Origin: Phytophthora hibernalis
Taxonomy: Eukaryota > Oomycota > Peronosporomycetes > Peronosporales > Peronosporaceae
Assembly (NCBI GenBank): GCA_012656075.1
Contig: JAAKBF010000068.1
Location: 124,001-188,000, forward strand
Length of the DNA stretch: 64,000 bases
Direction: 5' to 3'
The position numbers and the translations under genes are program-made. Each line of letters starts with the position of its first letter. Within the stretch, counting starts at the first letter, position 1. Of the stretch, positions 54,610 to 64,000 are shown piece after piece. Under the pieces are notes generated by a model. That model was not told the origin of the DNA. It saw nothing but the letters and a program-made list of their open reading frames with translations, and did no database searches.

Positions 54610-57600
54610 ATGGAGGTCGCGTGGAGCCAACTGCGAGAGGAGGCGCGTCTTCTAGCGCAGGACATCGGCCAGTCCGGACGCGAACACCACTCGCTGGCCA
54701 ACAGCCGCGCCGTGTGGGACGCCATCCGAGCGCACGGGGTCCCGCCCGAGCACCGCGAGTGGGTCTGGCCCATCCTACTGCACGACCAGGTATAATACGT
54801 GTAGATCCTGCAGGATGCAGAACCGCAGGATCCCAAGCTAATTATTGCACTTTCGTCCTGTGATGTTTGTGAATTTGATTCCACAGAGTCTGAAGCTACA
54901 GAGACAAACAGAAGGCAGCGCCACCTACAGCCAATTACTCAACGGCCTGAACGAGGAACTACAAGAGGAAACAGATGCAGAGACGAGCAACTCCCTGGAC
55001 CAGGCCCAGGAGGAGGCCATGGAGAGGTTCCACCATCTGAACCCGTTCCAGGAACGCAAAATCCGACGCATCCTGCTGGCCTATGCCAAGTCCAAGGACG
55101 CCTTCTACTACTGCCACGGCATGGTGGAGTCCTGCGTCATGATCAGCACGTTCCTCGTGGAGGAGGACGCCTTTTGGAGCTTCCGCATGATGCTGGAAGT
55201 GCTGCTGCCCAAGTATTTCGACGAATCCGTCGTGGATTTCCATACAGATTGTCTTGTGCTGCAGGAACTGCTACGCGTGCATGACCCGGCGCTGAGCGAG
55301 CATTTCGCACTGCTGGGTGTTTCCATTCAGCTGCTGTGCACCAAGTGGTTCTTCTCGTTTTTCGCCGAGTCCATGCCGCTCGACGTCGTGTGTCGTCTGT
55401 ATGATATTCTGTTTGCGGATATTTGCAGTCGACAACTGAGCTCGAAGATTATTTTTCGACGTCTTTGGCAGTGCTGTTGTATCTCAGCTCGGCGCTCGTG
55501 GAGATTCAGGATGTGACAGTGGTACTGGAGGTTATTAACGAGTTTTGCTGGACGACGCTGAATGAGTACTCGGTGGCCGAGTCCTTTTTAGACCTTATCC
55601 TGTTCATGCATGAACAAATCGATGATGAAGAATTGGCTGCACTGCGTCGCAAGTACAAAGCACAATTAGCACAGGAGGAAGAGCAGCGAAAGACTTTGCA
55701 GCGGAAAATTCAGACCAAAAGAGCAGCAAAAAACTCAAGTTGGATAAACAAGATTCTTCCGAGCAACAGCAACAACCACGGAAAGGCAGGATCCATAGTA
55801 TCAAGCTGCTTATCCAGTGGAAAAAACACATGATCGATAACTCTGATGGTTCAACAAGCCAAGCTAAGAGACGAAGGAATAGCAGCAGGGTAAGCAACAG
55901 TGACTCGAGCGAAAAAATCGGCGTGGTCGCAGTAATAGAACACACAGTCGTGAGCAAGAAAGCTCATCATCCAGCAGTGACGAGGAAATGAGAGCTGACG
56001 GAAATGAAGAAGCAGGATTTGAGATCGTAACAACGCCATCAGAGAAGGAGATGCTTGCAAGAGTATACCAAGGTATCAGCAAGATTAATCGTCGACGATC
56101 ACGGACTTCATCATCCATGCGAAACTTTTCTTTGAGGGGGCCGATGGATCGCTCAACTCCGTATCTTCTCGCAGTTTGTCCCTGTCTAACTCGATTTTAA
56201 GCAATTCGTCGTCGACAAAGGAGGGGATGACACCAGTCCAGGTGGTGACGCAGACCCAGAAGACGAAGATGCATTATGGGAGCGCCTCCGAGTATCAGGA
56301 ACACCCAAGGCTGTGATTCGTTATAGTATGAGCGGTGTACCAGATATACACCGCTCATGGGTTTGGCCAATTTTGATCAACCAGCTTCCAGCGCCATTGG
56401 ATTTACCTCGGAATCTTGCGGTCTCAACCAAGGAGGATGAAGAAATGATATTAGACCGCGAGATCTCTAAGTCAATTGAAAACGACATCACAAGAACGCG
56501 GAACCTGAAAAATGATCAAGTGGTATCTATGCGGAGAGTACTCACGGCGTTTGCCAACCGCAACCGCCGCGTGGGCTACTGTCAAGGCATGAACGAAATC
56601 CTGGTGGTGCTTTTGCAGTACTTGGATGAAGACCAAGCACTCCGTACACTCACTCTTCTCATCGAAGTGCTGTTGCCTGCCTACCATGTAGATTCCATGA
56701 TTGGACTGCACACTGATTGCGCGGTCATGAACACATTGCTGAAACAGAACGACACGGAACTACACAGCCACCTCAACGAGCTGGGGCTGAATATGGAGAT
56801 TCTCTGCACGAAGTGGCTTGTGACGTGTTTTCTCACGTCGCTTCCATCCTTTGTGGACTTAAAGTGATCGACATGCTACTGTCTCGGGCGAAGGAGAAGC
56901 AACGTGCGTCACGCGTACTGCTAGGAGTGGGTATTTCTATCTTCTTTACCTTGCGCGAAACGCTGCTAGAGGCTAAGGACGCAGGAGAGGTACTATTGGC
57001 GATTAACGAATATTTCGCCCGAGAAATGACGAAGACAACAGCCGAAATGGACAAGTTCCTTCACTTCTGTCTGATTATCACCGACCAATTGGAGCCAGAC
57101 ATCGTTGAAGAGTTCCGCTTAGTCCACAAGGATGAAGTGATGGAACGGTTTGCCGCGTTTGAAGCGAAGAAGATCGAGATGCGACAGCAGCTCGAGGAGG
57201 CAAAGGCCAAACAGCGGAAGGCGGCCAGTGCACCACCTTCACCCTCAAAATCTGACAGGCTGTCTACTTTGTCAGCATCAGGCATCATGTCGAGCGGTCA
57301 CAACCGAATATCCGGGTTGTCCTCCTATATAAGCAACCCACTTCGCGGTAGTGGAGGCGCCAAAACGACAAGGACAGGCTCGGGGGATGATAAAGAAAAC
57401 CGCAAACGCTACCAGCGAGTAGATGTCCTTCAAACGCACCACAGCTTCAGTGAGGATTTAGAGAAGATGGAAGATCAGCTGGAGGATCTATCGGATTTAT
57501 TTCTGCGCGGGAAGATAGACGAAAAGGAGCATTCGTGTATTCGTGCGCAAATTGTGCGGAAGTGGTGCAAGGGCATGAACTCGCCGCAGTCTGCAATGGT

Positions 57601-57766
57601 TCGAGTGCAGTCCGTGAAGCATACGTACTGCGAACGGAACGGCGATGAAACATTCACGAACAGTGCTCCATTCTTATTAGAGGGCCCACTGCGTGGGAGT
57701 TTCGTTGGCGAGGCAGACGGAATGCACCACGGGAAAAAGGATCGACGTCACTTTATGGGCGCATGA
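54610..57766 (+). CDS. Tandem-TBC Rab GAP, first TBC domain degenerate
   Basis: Regulates Rab GTPases in membrane traffic. Exon 1 54610-54789, exon 2 54887-57766; 1021 aa once six one-base losses are restored (first at 55417-55418). TBC-1 (GVPPEHREWVWPILL to the helix at ~55600) keeps the fold (FYYCHGMVESC, TDCLVLQELL, LCTKWFFSFF), but the Arg-finger IxxDxxR is unrecognisable and YCQ is YCH. A Ser/Arg-rich linker follows (~55640-56270). TBC-2 (GVPDIHRSWVWPIL onward) has IENDITRT and YCQGMNE, both catalytic fingers intact. The C-terminus has a coiled coil (EAKKIEMRQQLEEAKAKQRK) and a Ser-rich tail. Confidence 0.85.
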
Positions 57767-58110
57767 AGAAGGCTCAGAAAAGTGCGCTGGCCATATTTAA
57801 ATCTACCTTTGAATGAAAGGCGTCAAGTGCGACGTGAACACGTTGTGTAGCTGGCAGCGATAAATTCCCTATAGATAGGAGGGCGTGCATTTTGGTTGTT
57901 GATGTATGTCTGGGATTGCTGCTGCTATTATTACCGTGCTGCTGCTGTGCTACGTTGGTAAATACCAGTGAAGGAAGTCTATCCAGTTTGGAAGAGGGTT
58001 CTGTGTGGATCGACTGGGGTTTGATAGTTCACCGTGTTGCTTCAACCGGTAAAGCACTGGCGAGACAAGAGTGGCGTGTGTGACTTCCACTCGCTGACGA
58101 AACTCAGTGG
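57767..58110. other. Intergenic, nothing recognised
   Basis: 344 bp between two tandem genes; contains CTG-rich sequence near 57910-57950 but no supported frame. Confidence 0.5.
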
Positions 58111-61100
58111 ATGCAGTGGCCCAGCCAACCAGGACTTGACGACACTTTCTTAGAAGAACTACTGCTACCTGAGTCTTCTCGTAGCATACGGTTGGTTGCA
58201 CCTCCGCCAGCGCTAAAACCATCTATGGAGTTTCCTCGAAAACGAGGCGGCAAGAGGAGCAAGGTTTCTGGCTATCCACTTAACGCTCCATCCACAGTCG
58301 TCCGTCAGGCTCTATTCCCAAGTGGACCCGGGTCCTATCCAAGTCAAATTACCCCGTTGTACAAGACTCAGGAAGGTCGACAGCAGAAATCCTCAAGCCA
58401 GCAGAGTGATAATTGGACTTTCAATCTCCCGAACGAGCAGAAATGGCGCGAAATGGGCTGGAATACGTCCTCTCCTGCCGAGTATTTGTTGCAAGCCAAC
58501 AGCAAAGATTACAAGCAAACGCTGGCCTACTCCGAAGATCTTCGCCAAAGGCAAGAGCTCCAAAGTTTTGCTGATATAAGCGACGTCGGGGCTGCCAAAT
58601 CTCCTACTACTACGAAAACTTACGGTCCGAGAGGAGGACACTTTCCTCGAACCACTAGTTTTTCTAATACGACAACCACCGCCACCACCCGTGGGATTGC
58701 AGAAGTAGGCTCGGCACAAACTGAAGAGGAACGCACGCTGCTGAAAAATACAATGCTTCGCGAGGGATTACTGGTCAAGCTGCACACACTGATCAAAGCA
58801 GCCACACCACCTCAGTCATTGCTCCAACCGCATCTTCCTCCGAAGCAGCCAATATTTGACGTCTCCAAGGGGACAGAGGTGTTGCATTTGTTGCTGCAAT
58901 TGCGCGATGCAGGCGTTTTCGTGGTAGAAAGTATCTTGCGATGGCATGAAGTGCGTGTACGACTGGCGCCAATGGTTCCGTTAGTCCCGTTTCAGTTTGA
59001 GAACCACAATTACTGCGTCAAGATGATATCAGATTTGAACTTTCTGAGCACTATCAAAACTCTGGGAACTGTCTTAGGCGTGAATCCGACCACTATGAAG
59101 CAGAATCCCTTCATGATGCCTGCACCGATCCCTGAGCGTGACTTTCGAGGGTTACACGAACTGCCTTGGCGAAACTTGCGGCTGTTCTCAAGCAAGGATG
59201 ATCCTGTCCTGCGAGTTTCGGATGCTGAAACGTATCTGGTGTGGTGTCTTGTTAATCTGCAGGACGCACCAACTTTTCAACCGCCTTCACCTGCTCGCTC
59301 TGTCCATGACAGCAGCTCGCCGTCGTCATCCTCGCTTCACAAACGGGAGCAGCAGCAGAAGTTGTCGTGGCAAAAACGAGCAGAAAAACAGCTAGAAATG
59401 TTGTCTATGCCCTTAGAATCACTATCTGGGCCGACTTATGTCATGGATTCGTCAAAGATGATGAAGAGGAAGGGGTACTGCCGTCATTGCCTCAGTCGCC
59501 GCCCAAGACACTTAGAGAGCTCGTCGATAACGTGCAAATAAGTGGAGGTGAGGAAGACAGTTACGGATGTGATGGCAACAATCACAGTAAAATCCTCCGT
59601 GCATGGTGGAGTGGAGAAGATTTCTCAGCCAACGCAGCGGATTTTGAGGCGCTGGGGGCTCTCAATGCACCTCCGCATCATATGGTGACACTTGTTACTG
59701 CCAGCGTAGTTATTCTGCTTAGTCCAGCAGATCAACTTCCAAAAGATTTGTCCTGGCATTCATGCCAGAAAATGCTCCGCCATGGCAAAAGGCTGATTCA
59801 GCGTGTTCAAGGCTTCGATGTGACTGGTGTCCCAGCTTTCAAGTGGAAGGCTTTGGTGCCTTTTTGCAGAATGAACACTTTCAACCAAAGTTCCTTGCAC
59901 AGTTCTCTAGTGCTGCCAGTAATATGTGCGCTTGGGTATTCTCAGTTCTGCGTGCAGCGCAACAGCAAGACTACGAGCGTCTAGGTTTGCACACAAGTGA
60001 CGGCCTCGGAGATGAAGATCGCCTCGTGCTTCTTTCGGAGCTGGAAGTCGACGCCGCAGCAAGCCCGCAGTCTAAGAAAGAAAGCCCTACTTCGTGGCAG
60101 TCCAGGGAAGATAACGAAACACTCTTACCACCATTATCGCGGTCTCGGAGTGGGAAACGGGTGAGGATCGGTAACGCTGAAGTCCTCTTCATCAACGAGA
60201 ACCAGCCTGTCATGAGCACTCCACGTGGTAGTTCACGCTCCACTTCGCACCGGAGCGACAGCCCTGCAGCAAGTGGCAGGAAAAACAAATTTACCGTCAG
60301 CAGCTTACACAGCGGTGGAGAAAGCAACGCACTTCTACGCACCAGTCCATGGACGTATCGAGGTGTGATTTACTTCGTATCATTCTTTCTCCAGCAGGAC
60401 CAAGTGCGGTCTCAACAGCAAGAAGAAGCGGAGGGTGAATCAGCAGAGGATACTGATGACCAACGTCGCTTGATGATCAAAATTTACGAGCCTATGAGCT
60501 CCGTGGAATCGCAAATGTCTGTGGACACTGAGGATTTGCGCCAGGATTTTGGCGAGGAAACGTTGGTGGCGTTCCAGAGCGGGCAGTACCGCGCTCTTTG
60601 CGAGCTCATGCTGTGTCAATTAGACCGGATGATGTGCGCGGACGAGCGGAAGGGTGCTCCACCAACACCACCGTCTGTGGAGAATCGCGAGCCCGAAGCA
60701 ACAGAGAAGAGCAGTTGGCCAGACGAGTCCCCGGCGCCTGAATACAGCAGTGAACAGCAGGTAAATGCGCTGGATCTGCTTCTTCAGAGTGATCACGATG
60801 AAGAGAACGTATCACCCGAGCACGATGAACCAGCTACAGTAGAACCTGAGGAAGCTGTGCAGTCACCCGACACGGACGTGCAGCGCTTGGAGGCATCGGC
60901 ACTGAAGGTCCAGTGTGCTGCTCGACAGCAACAAGCTCGAGGGAAGGTCAATCGCGTTCGGGCTCAGAGGGAGCAGAACGAAAACATGGAGGCGTCGGTG
61001 TTGCGGATTCAGTGTGCGGCGCGGCAGAAACAGGCTCGTCGCAAGGTGAACCGCGTGCGTCTTGAGAAGCAGCAGCAGATCGAGGCCATTTTAGAGACCG

Positions 61101-61255
61101 ACGAGGTGGAACCCGACAGCATCGATGCTGTAGACGAAGATCAAGCAGAAGCCGCAGCGGATCCGTCAGAGGAGGTTCCGGTGCCAGAGTCACGCCCTGG
61201 CACCGTCATGAGCTACGCGTCCGATCAGTTCGAAGATGACTTGGAGGTGCGGTGA
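58111..61255 (+). CDS. IQ-motif protein with a dynein-stalk-like helical domain
   Basis: 1048 aa after two one-base corrections (GGG near 59427-59430 and T5 near 59861-59866). The N-terminal ~250 residues are Ser/Pro-rich. A helical region follows (TLLKNTMLREGLLVKLHTLI, NYCVKMISDLNFLSTIKTLG). Then MVTLVTASVVILLSP, SWHSCQKMLRHGKRLIQRVQGFD, FQPKFLAQFSSAASNMCAWV resemble the coiled-coil stalk (microtubule-binding) segment of dynein heavy chains. Two IQ-like motifs near the end (LKVQCAARQQQARGKVNRVR and LRIQCAARQKQARRKVNRVR) should bind calmodulin or light chains. No motor ATPase is present. A flagellar role is plausible by analogy but unproven. Confidence 0.72.
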
Positions 61256-61481
61256 GAGCGAGCTTGTTGCAGTCGACAATACAATACAAACCATTCCTAT
61301 TCATGTTGCCTTGTCCAGTGGTACCGGGCGGCATCACGCAGATTACGAGCTCGTTTAACACCAGTCGGTGGCGGAAGCCTCGTAGTGTAGCAGCAGCCAT
61401 CTATTCTTATCGTGTTTGCGCCCACACAATCCGACTGCTTCAGCTTGGTCGTCACTTTCATTCCTGCCCCAGACTAAGACA

Positions 61482-62290
61482 ATGATCCCGAACACACACG
61501 TGTTGGGCGTGATCGGCGGCTCCAGCCTCTTCCACGCCAAGTCCTTCTCGTCCAACCTCGTGGAGCAGGTCGTGGAAACCGAGTTCGGCAACGTCGTGTG
61601 CCACGTCGGCCCCTGGGCGCCACGCACACAGAGGACGCGCCTCCAGTCAGCGAGACGCCGACGCTGCAGCTCGTGTTCGTGCAGCGCCACCACGCAGACC
61701 CGGACGGAGAGTACCGTCAGCCGCGCAAAATCAACTTCCGCGCCATCGCGCGCACTCCAGACGCTGCACTGCGAGGCCGTGGTGGGCATCTACTCGGTGG
61801 GCTCCATGGCCGCCGACATCGGCGTGGGTCGCTTCGTGGTGCCCGAGGACTTCTTCAGCCCCTTCGACATCCTGCACCTGTCCACGGACTACGACGCCCA
61901 CGTGGTGCCCGAGCTCAACGCCACGCTCAAGAGCGCAGTGGTGCAGGCTCTGACAGCCGGTGGCTTCAACCCGCACGACGGCGGCGTGTACGTGCAGACG
62001 GCAGGTCCGCGCTTCGAGACCAAGTCCGAGGTGCGCTTCTTCGCGCAGTTCGGCCAGCTCATCGGCATGACGGGCGCCAACGAGGCCGAGCTGCTCAACG
62101 AGCTGCGTGTGCCCTTCGCCATGTTCTCCATCGTGGACAACCTGGCCAACGGCATGGGGCCGCCGCTCACGCTCGAAGCCTTCAAGGCCACACAGAAGGC
62201 CAACGCTGATGAGATGGAGCGTGCCGTCGTCCACGTGCTGGATGATCTGGCCAACAAAAGGTGCTGGCGGCATTCGCCACTACGTCTTGA
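61482..62290 (+). CDS. MTAP: S-methyl-5'-thioadenosine phosphorylase (PNP family)
   Basis: Cleaves methylthioadenosine with phosphate for adenine and methionine salvage. 270 aa after repairs at ~61613 (C4), a lost GC in a GCGCGC run near 61745-61752, and an A run near 62256. Conserved segments: GVIGGSSLF, HVGPLGATHTEDAPP, VFVQRH, KINFRAIARAL, GIYSVGSMA, VQTAGPRFETKSEVRFF with the nucleoside-binding GPRFET, and IGMTGANEAELLNEL. In most MTAPs the last is GMTxxPEAxLAxE, so the asparagine variant is notable. Both phosphate-loop Gly and catalytic-region residues appear present. Confidence 0.88.
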
Positions 62291-62565
62291 AAATGAAAAA
62301 ACAACAAGCCCCTAGTCTGTAGTGGTTGCACTCAAGTCGGCAGCTCGGTCCTGAGTAAGCTAGCCACGCTCGAACCCCCGACTTAAATATCAACTGCGCT
62401 TCTATCTCATATCCAACAAACAATACGCGCTTCTTGGATATCGCTGCACAGACAGAACCTTAGCTGCTGACGAAAAATTAATAGTAACATTTCGCTAATC
62501 AAACATTTTCACTAGAAACCATGACATTTGGCTTCAACTGTCACAATTTGAATTGTTTCACCAAG

Positions 62566-63012
62566 ATGGCACAGGACAAGTCGGACGTGGCGTTCATGCG
62601 CCTGGCCATCGCGGAGGCGCATCGCTCACAGCCGTCCGAGAATGCCTACTGCGTGGGCTGCGTCGTGGTGCGCGACGGCCACGTACTGAGCGCCGGCTTC
62701 TCGCGCGAACTGCCGGGCAACACGCACGCGGAGCAGGTGGCGCTGCACAAATTGGGCTTCCAGGCGCAGGGAGCCACTGTGTACACGACCATGGAGCCGT
62801 GCAGCACGCGCGTGTCGGGTAACGTCCCGTGCGTGCAGAGCTGCCTCCGTGCGGGGGTGACACGGGTGGTGATCGGGGTCATGGAGCCAAAGACGTTCGT
62901 GCTGTGCGAGGGGGTCAAGCTGCTCCAGGACGCGGGCGTGGACGTCGAACTGCTCAAGGGACTCGAGGCCGACTGCCTCGCCCCCAATGCCCATCTCAAC
63001 CTCGTCTTCTAG
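62566..63012 (+). CDS. RibD-type pyrimidine deaminase (cytidine deaminase fold)
   Basis: 148 aa from MAQDKSDVAFM. The zinc site is complete: HAEQ (HAE) and EPCSTRVSGNVPC (PCS-x6-PC), with RAGVTRVVIGVMEP as the following strand and KLLQDAGVDVELLKGLE at the end. This matches the deaminase half of riboflavin RibD/yeast RIB2, without the C-terminal reductase, which in eukaryotes is often separate. Predicted step: deamination of the ring-opened pyrimidine intermediate of riboflavin synthesis. An upstream in-frame ATG at 62521 would add 15 residues. Confidence 0.85.
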   Translation: MAQDKSDVAFMRLAIAEAHRSQPSENAYCVGCVVVRDGHVLSAGFSRELPGNTHAEQVALHKLGFQAQGATVYTTMEPCSTRVSGNVPCVQSCLRAGVTRVVIGVMEPKTFVLCEGVKLLQDAGVDVELLKGLEADCLAPNAHLNLVF

Positions 63013-63162
63013 ACGTGGACTAGTAATTTGATGGTTGGAGGCACTTCTCCATCATCAGGATGGATTGTTGATGTGAGTTCAATCAGAGCCCCTCTTTCAC
63101 TTTTCACTCCTTCAGAGTACGACTAACAATGTTGGAACTGCAAGTGAAGCATAAGCTCTTAT

Positions 63163-63180
63163 TTCATTCCTCATTTTGTG
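63163..63180 (+). promoter_or_regulatory. Oomycete-type core promoter of GVP copy 5
   Basis: TTCATTCCTCATTTTGTG, initiator plus flank element, ~45-60 bp before the ATG, in the same place as in the other copies. Confidence 0.68.
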
Positions 63181-63222
63181 AGCTCCAGAGCACCCGACTT
63201 CTTCCACACCACCAACGGAACT

Positions 63223-64000
63223 ATGAAGAGCGCCACTGCATTCGCTGCCATCCTTGCACTGGGTCTCTTTGTCACCTCGGACGCAGCGCAAACTACGCCT
63301 GCGCTTGCGGCTTCATCAGCCACCGAAGACGCCGACGAGCATAGGAAGATGCACCGCCACGTCAAGAAAGTCAAGAAGATCGCCATTCCGGTCCCTGTGG
63401 AAGTGCCGCAGTTCATCCCCGTCCCTGTGGAGGTTCCGTCCGCAGTGGTGGCGAGCTCCAACACTGCCGTCATCGCTCCTTCGAACAACATCGTTGCACC
63501 GGGCCCTGGCGTCGTTGCCCCTGGTGCCCCTGGTGCTCCTGGTGCTGGTGGTCCTGGTGGACCCGGTGCTCCTGGCGGACCTGTGACACCTTCCCCGACG
63601 ACTGTGCGCGGACGCCCAGCGGCAACCCCTGCAGCTACAGTGACCGGTAGATCGAGGTCACGCCAGCACCGACGAGTTTTGCCAATACTGATGCCACTGG
63701 AGCGGAGCAACCCGGAGCAGCTGCAGCACCTGTGCAAAATGGTGGACTTGGCGGAGCTGGGATTCCGGCCTCAGCTAGAATCGCAGGCAACAACAACGGA
63801 CTCGGTGCTGGAGTTGGACCGGGCGGTGCGGGCGGGTTCCCTTCGAGCGGTGGTGGCTTTGGCGGAAACCAAATGGGTGGTCTGGGCGCTGGCTTTGGTG
63901 GAAACCGCATGGGCGGTGGCGGCATGTTTGGCGGTGCTGGTGCTGGTGGCGCTGGTGGTGCTGGACTTGGCGGCCTCAATGGTGGAGGTGGCGGCATGTT
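63223..64000 (+). CDS. GVP copy 5 (partial, runs off the window): family member lacking RGLR
   Basis: Signal peptide MKSATAFAAILALGLFVTSD, then QTTPALAASSATEDADEHRK: the RGLRxNADTPT segment of the other copies is replaced by AASSA. MHRHVKKVKKIAIPVPVE and the Val-Pro repeats follow. The collagen-like run is longer (GAPGAGGPGGPGAPGGP). One G appears lost at 63656-63657, compared with GAGGGT in other copies. The sequence ends inside the Gly-rich domain at 64000, so the C-terminus is not visible. Confidence 0.75.
   Translation, partial: MKSATAFAAILALGLFVTSDAAQTTPALAASSATEDADEHRKMHRHVKKVKKIAIPVPVEVPQFIPVPVEVPSAVVASSNTAVIAPSNNIVAPGPGVVAPGAPGAPGAGGPGGPGAPGGPVTPSPTTVRGRPAATPAATVTGRSRSRQHRRVLPILMPLERSNPEQLQHLCKMVDLAELGFRPQLESQATTTDSVLELDRAVRAGSLRAVVALAETKWVVWALALVETAWAVAACLAVLVLVALVVLDLAASMVEVAAC

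Noticed and set aside
1..64000. CRISPR arrays, tRNA/rRNA genes, intact transposons, bacterial-type operons
   Set aside because: Scanned for regular spacers, cloverleaf arms, reverse transcriptase or transposase motifs and LTRs; none was seen. Gene structure is plainly eukaryotic.

Overview
This is a nuclear chromosome segment from an oomycete, most likely Phytophthora or a close relative. It is gene-dense and GC-rich, has short introns of about 50-100 bp, and carries oomycete-style core promoters (TCATTYC initiator followed by an ATTTTG-like flank). It encodes machinery of a flagellate, meiotic eukaryote: a CC2D2A ciliary transition-zone protein and the recombinase DMC1. It also holds a family of secreted repeat-rich proteins. 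No intact transposon, rRNA, tRNA or CRISPR array was seen.

Layout. 0.5-16 kb: SPT4, a three-repeat 'LRxFL' protein, TRAPPC12, a La/LARP7-like RNA-binding protein, a kelch protein, DMC1 (16 exons), TIM44 and the DEAD-box helicase HAS1/DDX18. 16.3-19 kb: a kinase relic, GVP copy 1 (GVP is a label used here for the Gly/Val/Pro-rich secreted family) and a diverged secreted relative. 19-30 kb: an MDR dehydrogenase-like protein, a small membrane protein, PDH E1-beta, an ArfGAP, a multi-pass membrane protein, a signal-peptide TTL-EGF-TM protein, mitochondrial bL36 and a small TM protein. 30-46.6 kb: a borealin-like protein, CC2D2A, a PRDX6-like protein without the peroxidatic Cys, a very large NCoR/SMRT-like two-SANT corepressor and a Cys-rich protein. 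46.8-52.4 kb: GVP copies 2, 3 and 4, with copies 2 and 3 forming a near-perfect 1.5-kb inverted repeat. 52.5-54.1 kb: broken pieces of an MFS transporter, a kinase and a PDR-type ABC transporter. 54.6-63 kb: a tandem-TBC protein, an IQ/dynein-stalk-like protein, MTA phosphorylase and a RibD-type deaminase. GVP copy 5 runs off the right edge.

Many genes are conserved over their whole length but broken by single-base losses, nearly always in short homopolymer runs and always repaired by adding a base. After allowing for these, summed exon lengths are multiples of three (TRAPPC12 702 aa, DMC1 342 aa, CC2D2A 1712 aa, corepressor 2838 aa, tandem TBC 1021 aa). I read these as consensus under-calls, not mass pseudogenisation, and annotate the genes as single loci. 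True decay is confined to the 52.5-54.1 kb block and the kinase relic at 16.3 kb.

The most distinctive content is the GVP family. Each copy has a signal peptide, usually an RGLR motif right after it, a Lys/His-rich stretch, Val-Pro repeats, collagen-like Gly-X-Y triplets, a long Gly-rich tail and a polybasic C-terminus. The copies share a promoter and show signs of gene conversion.
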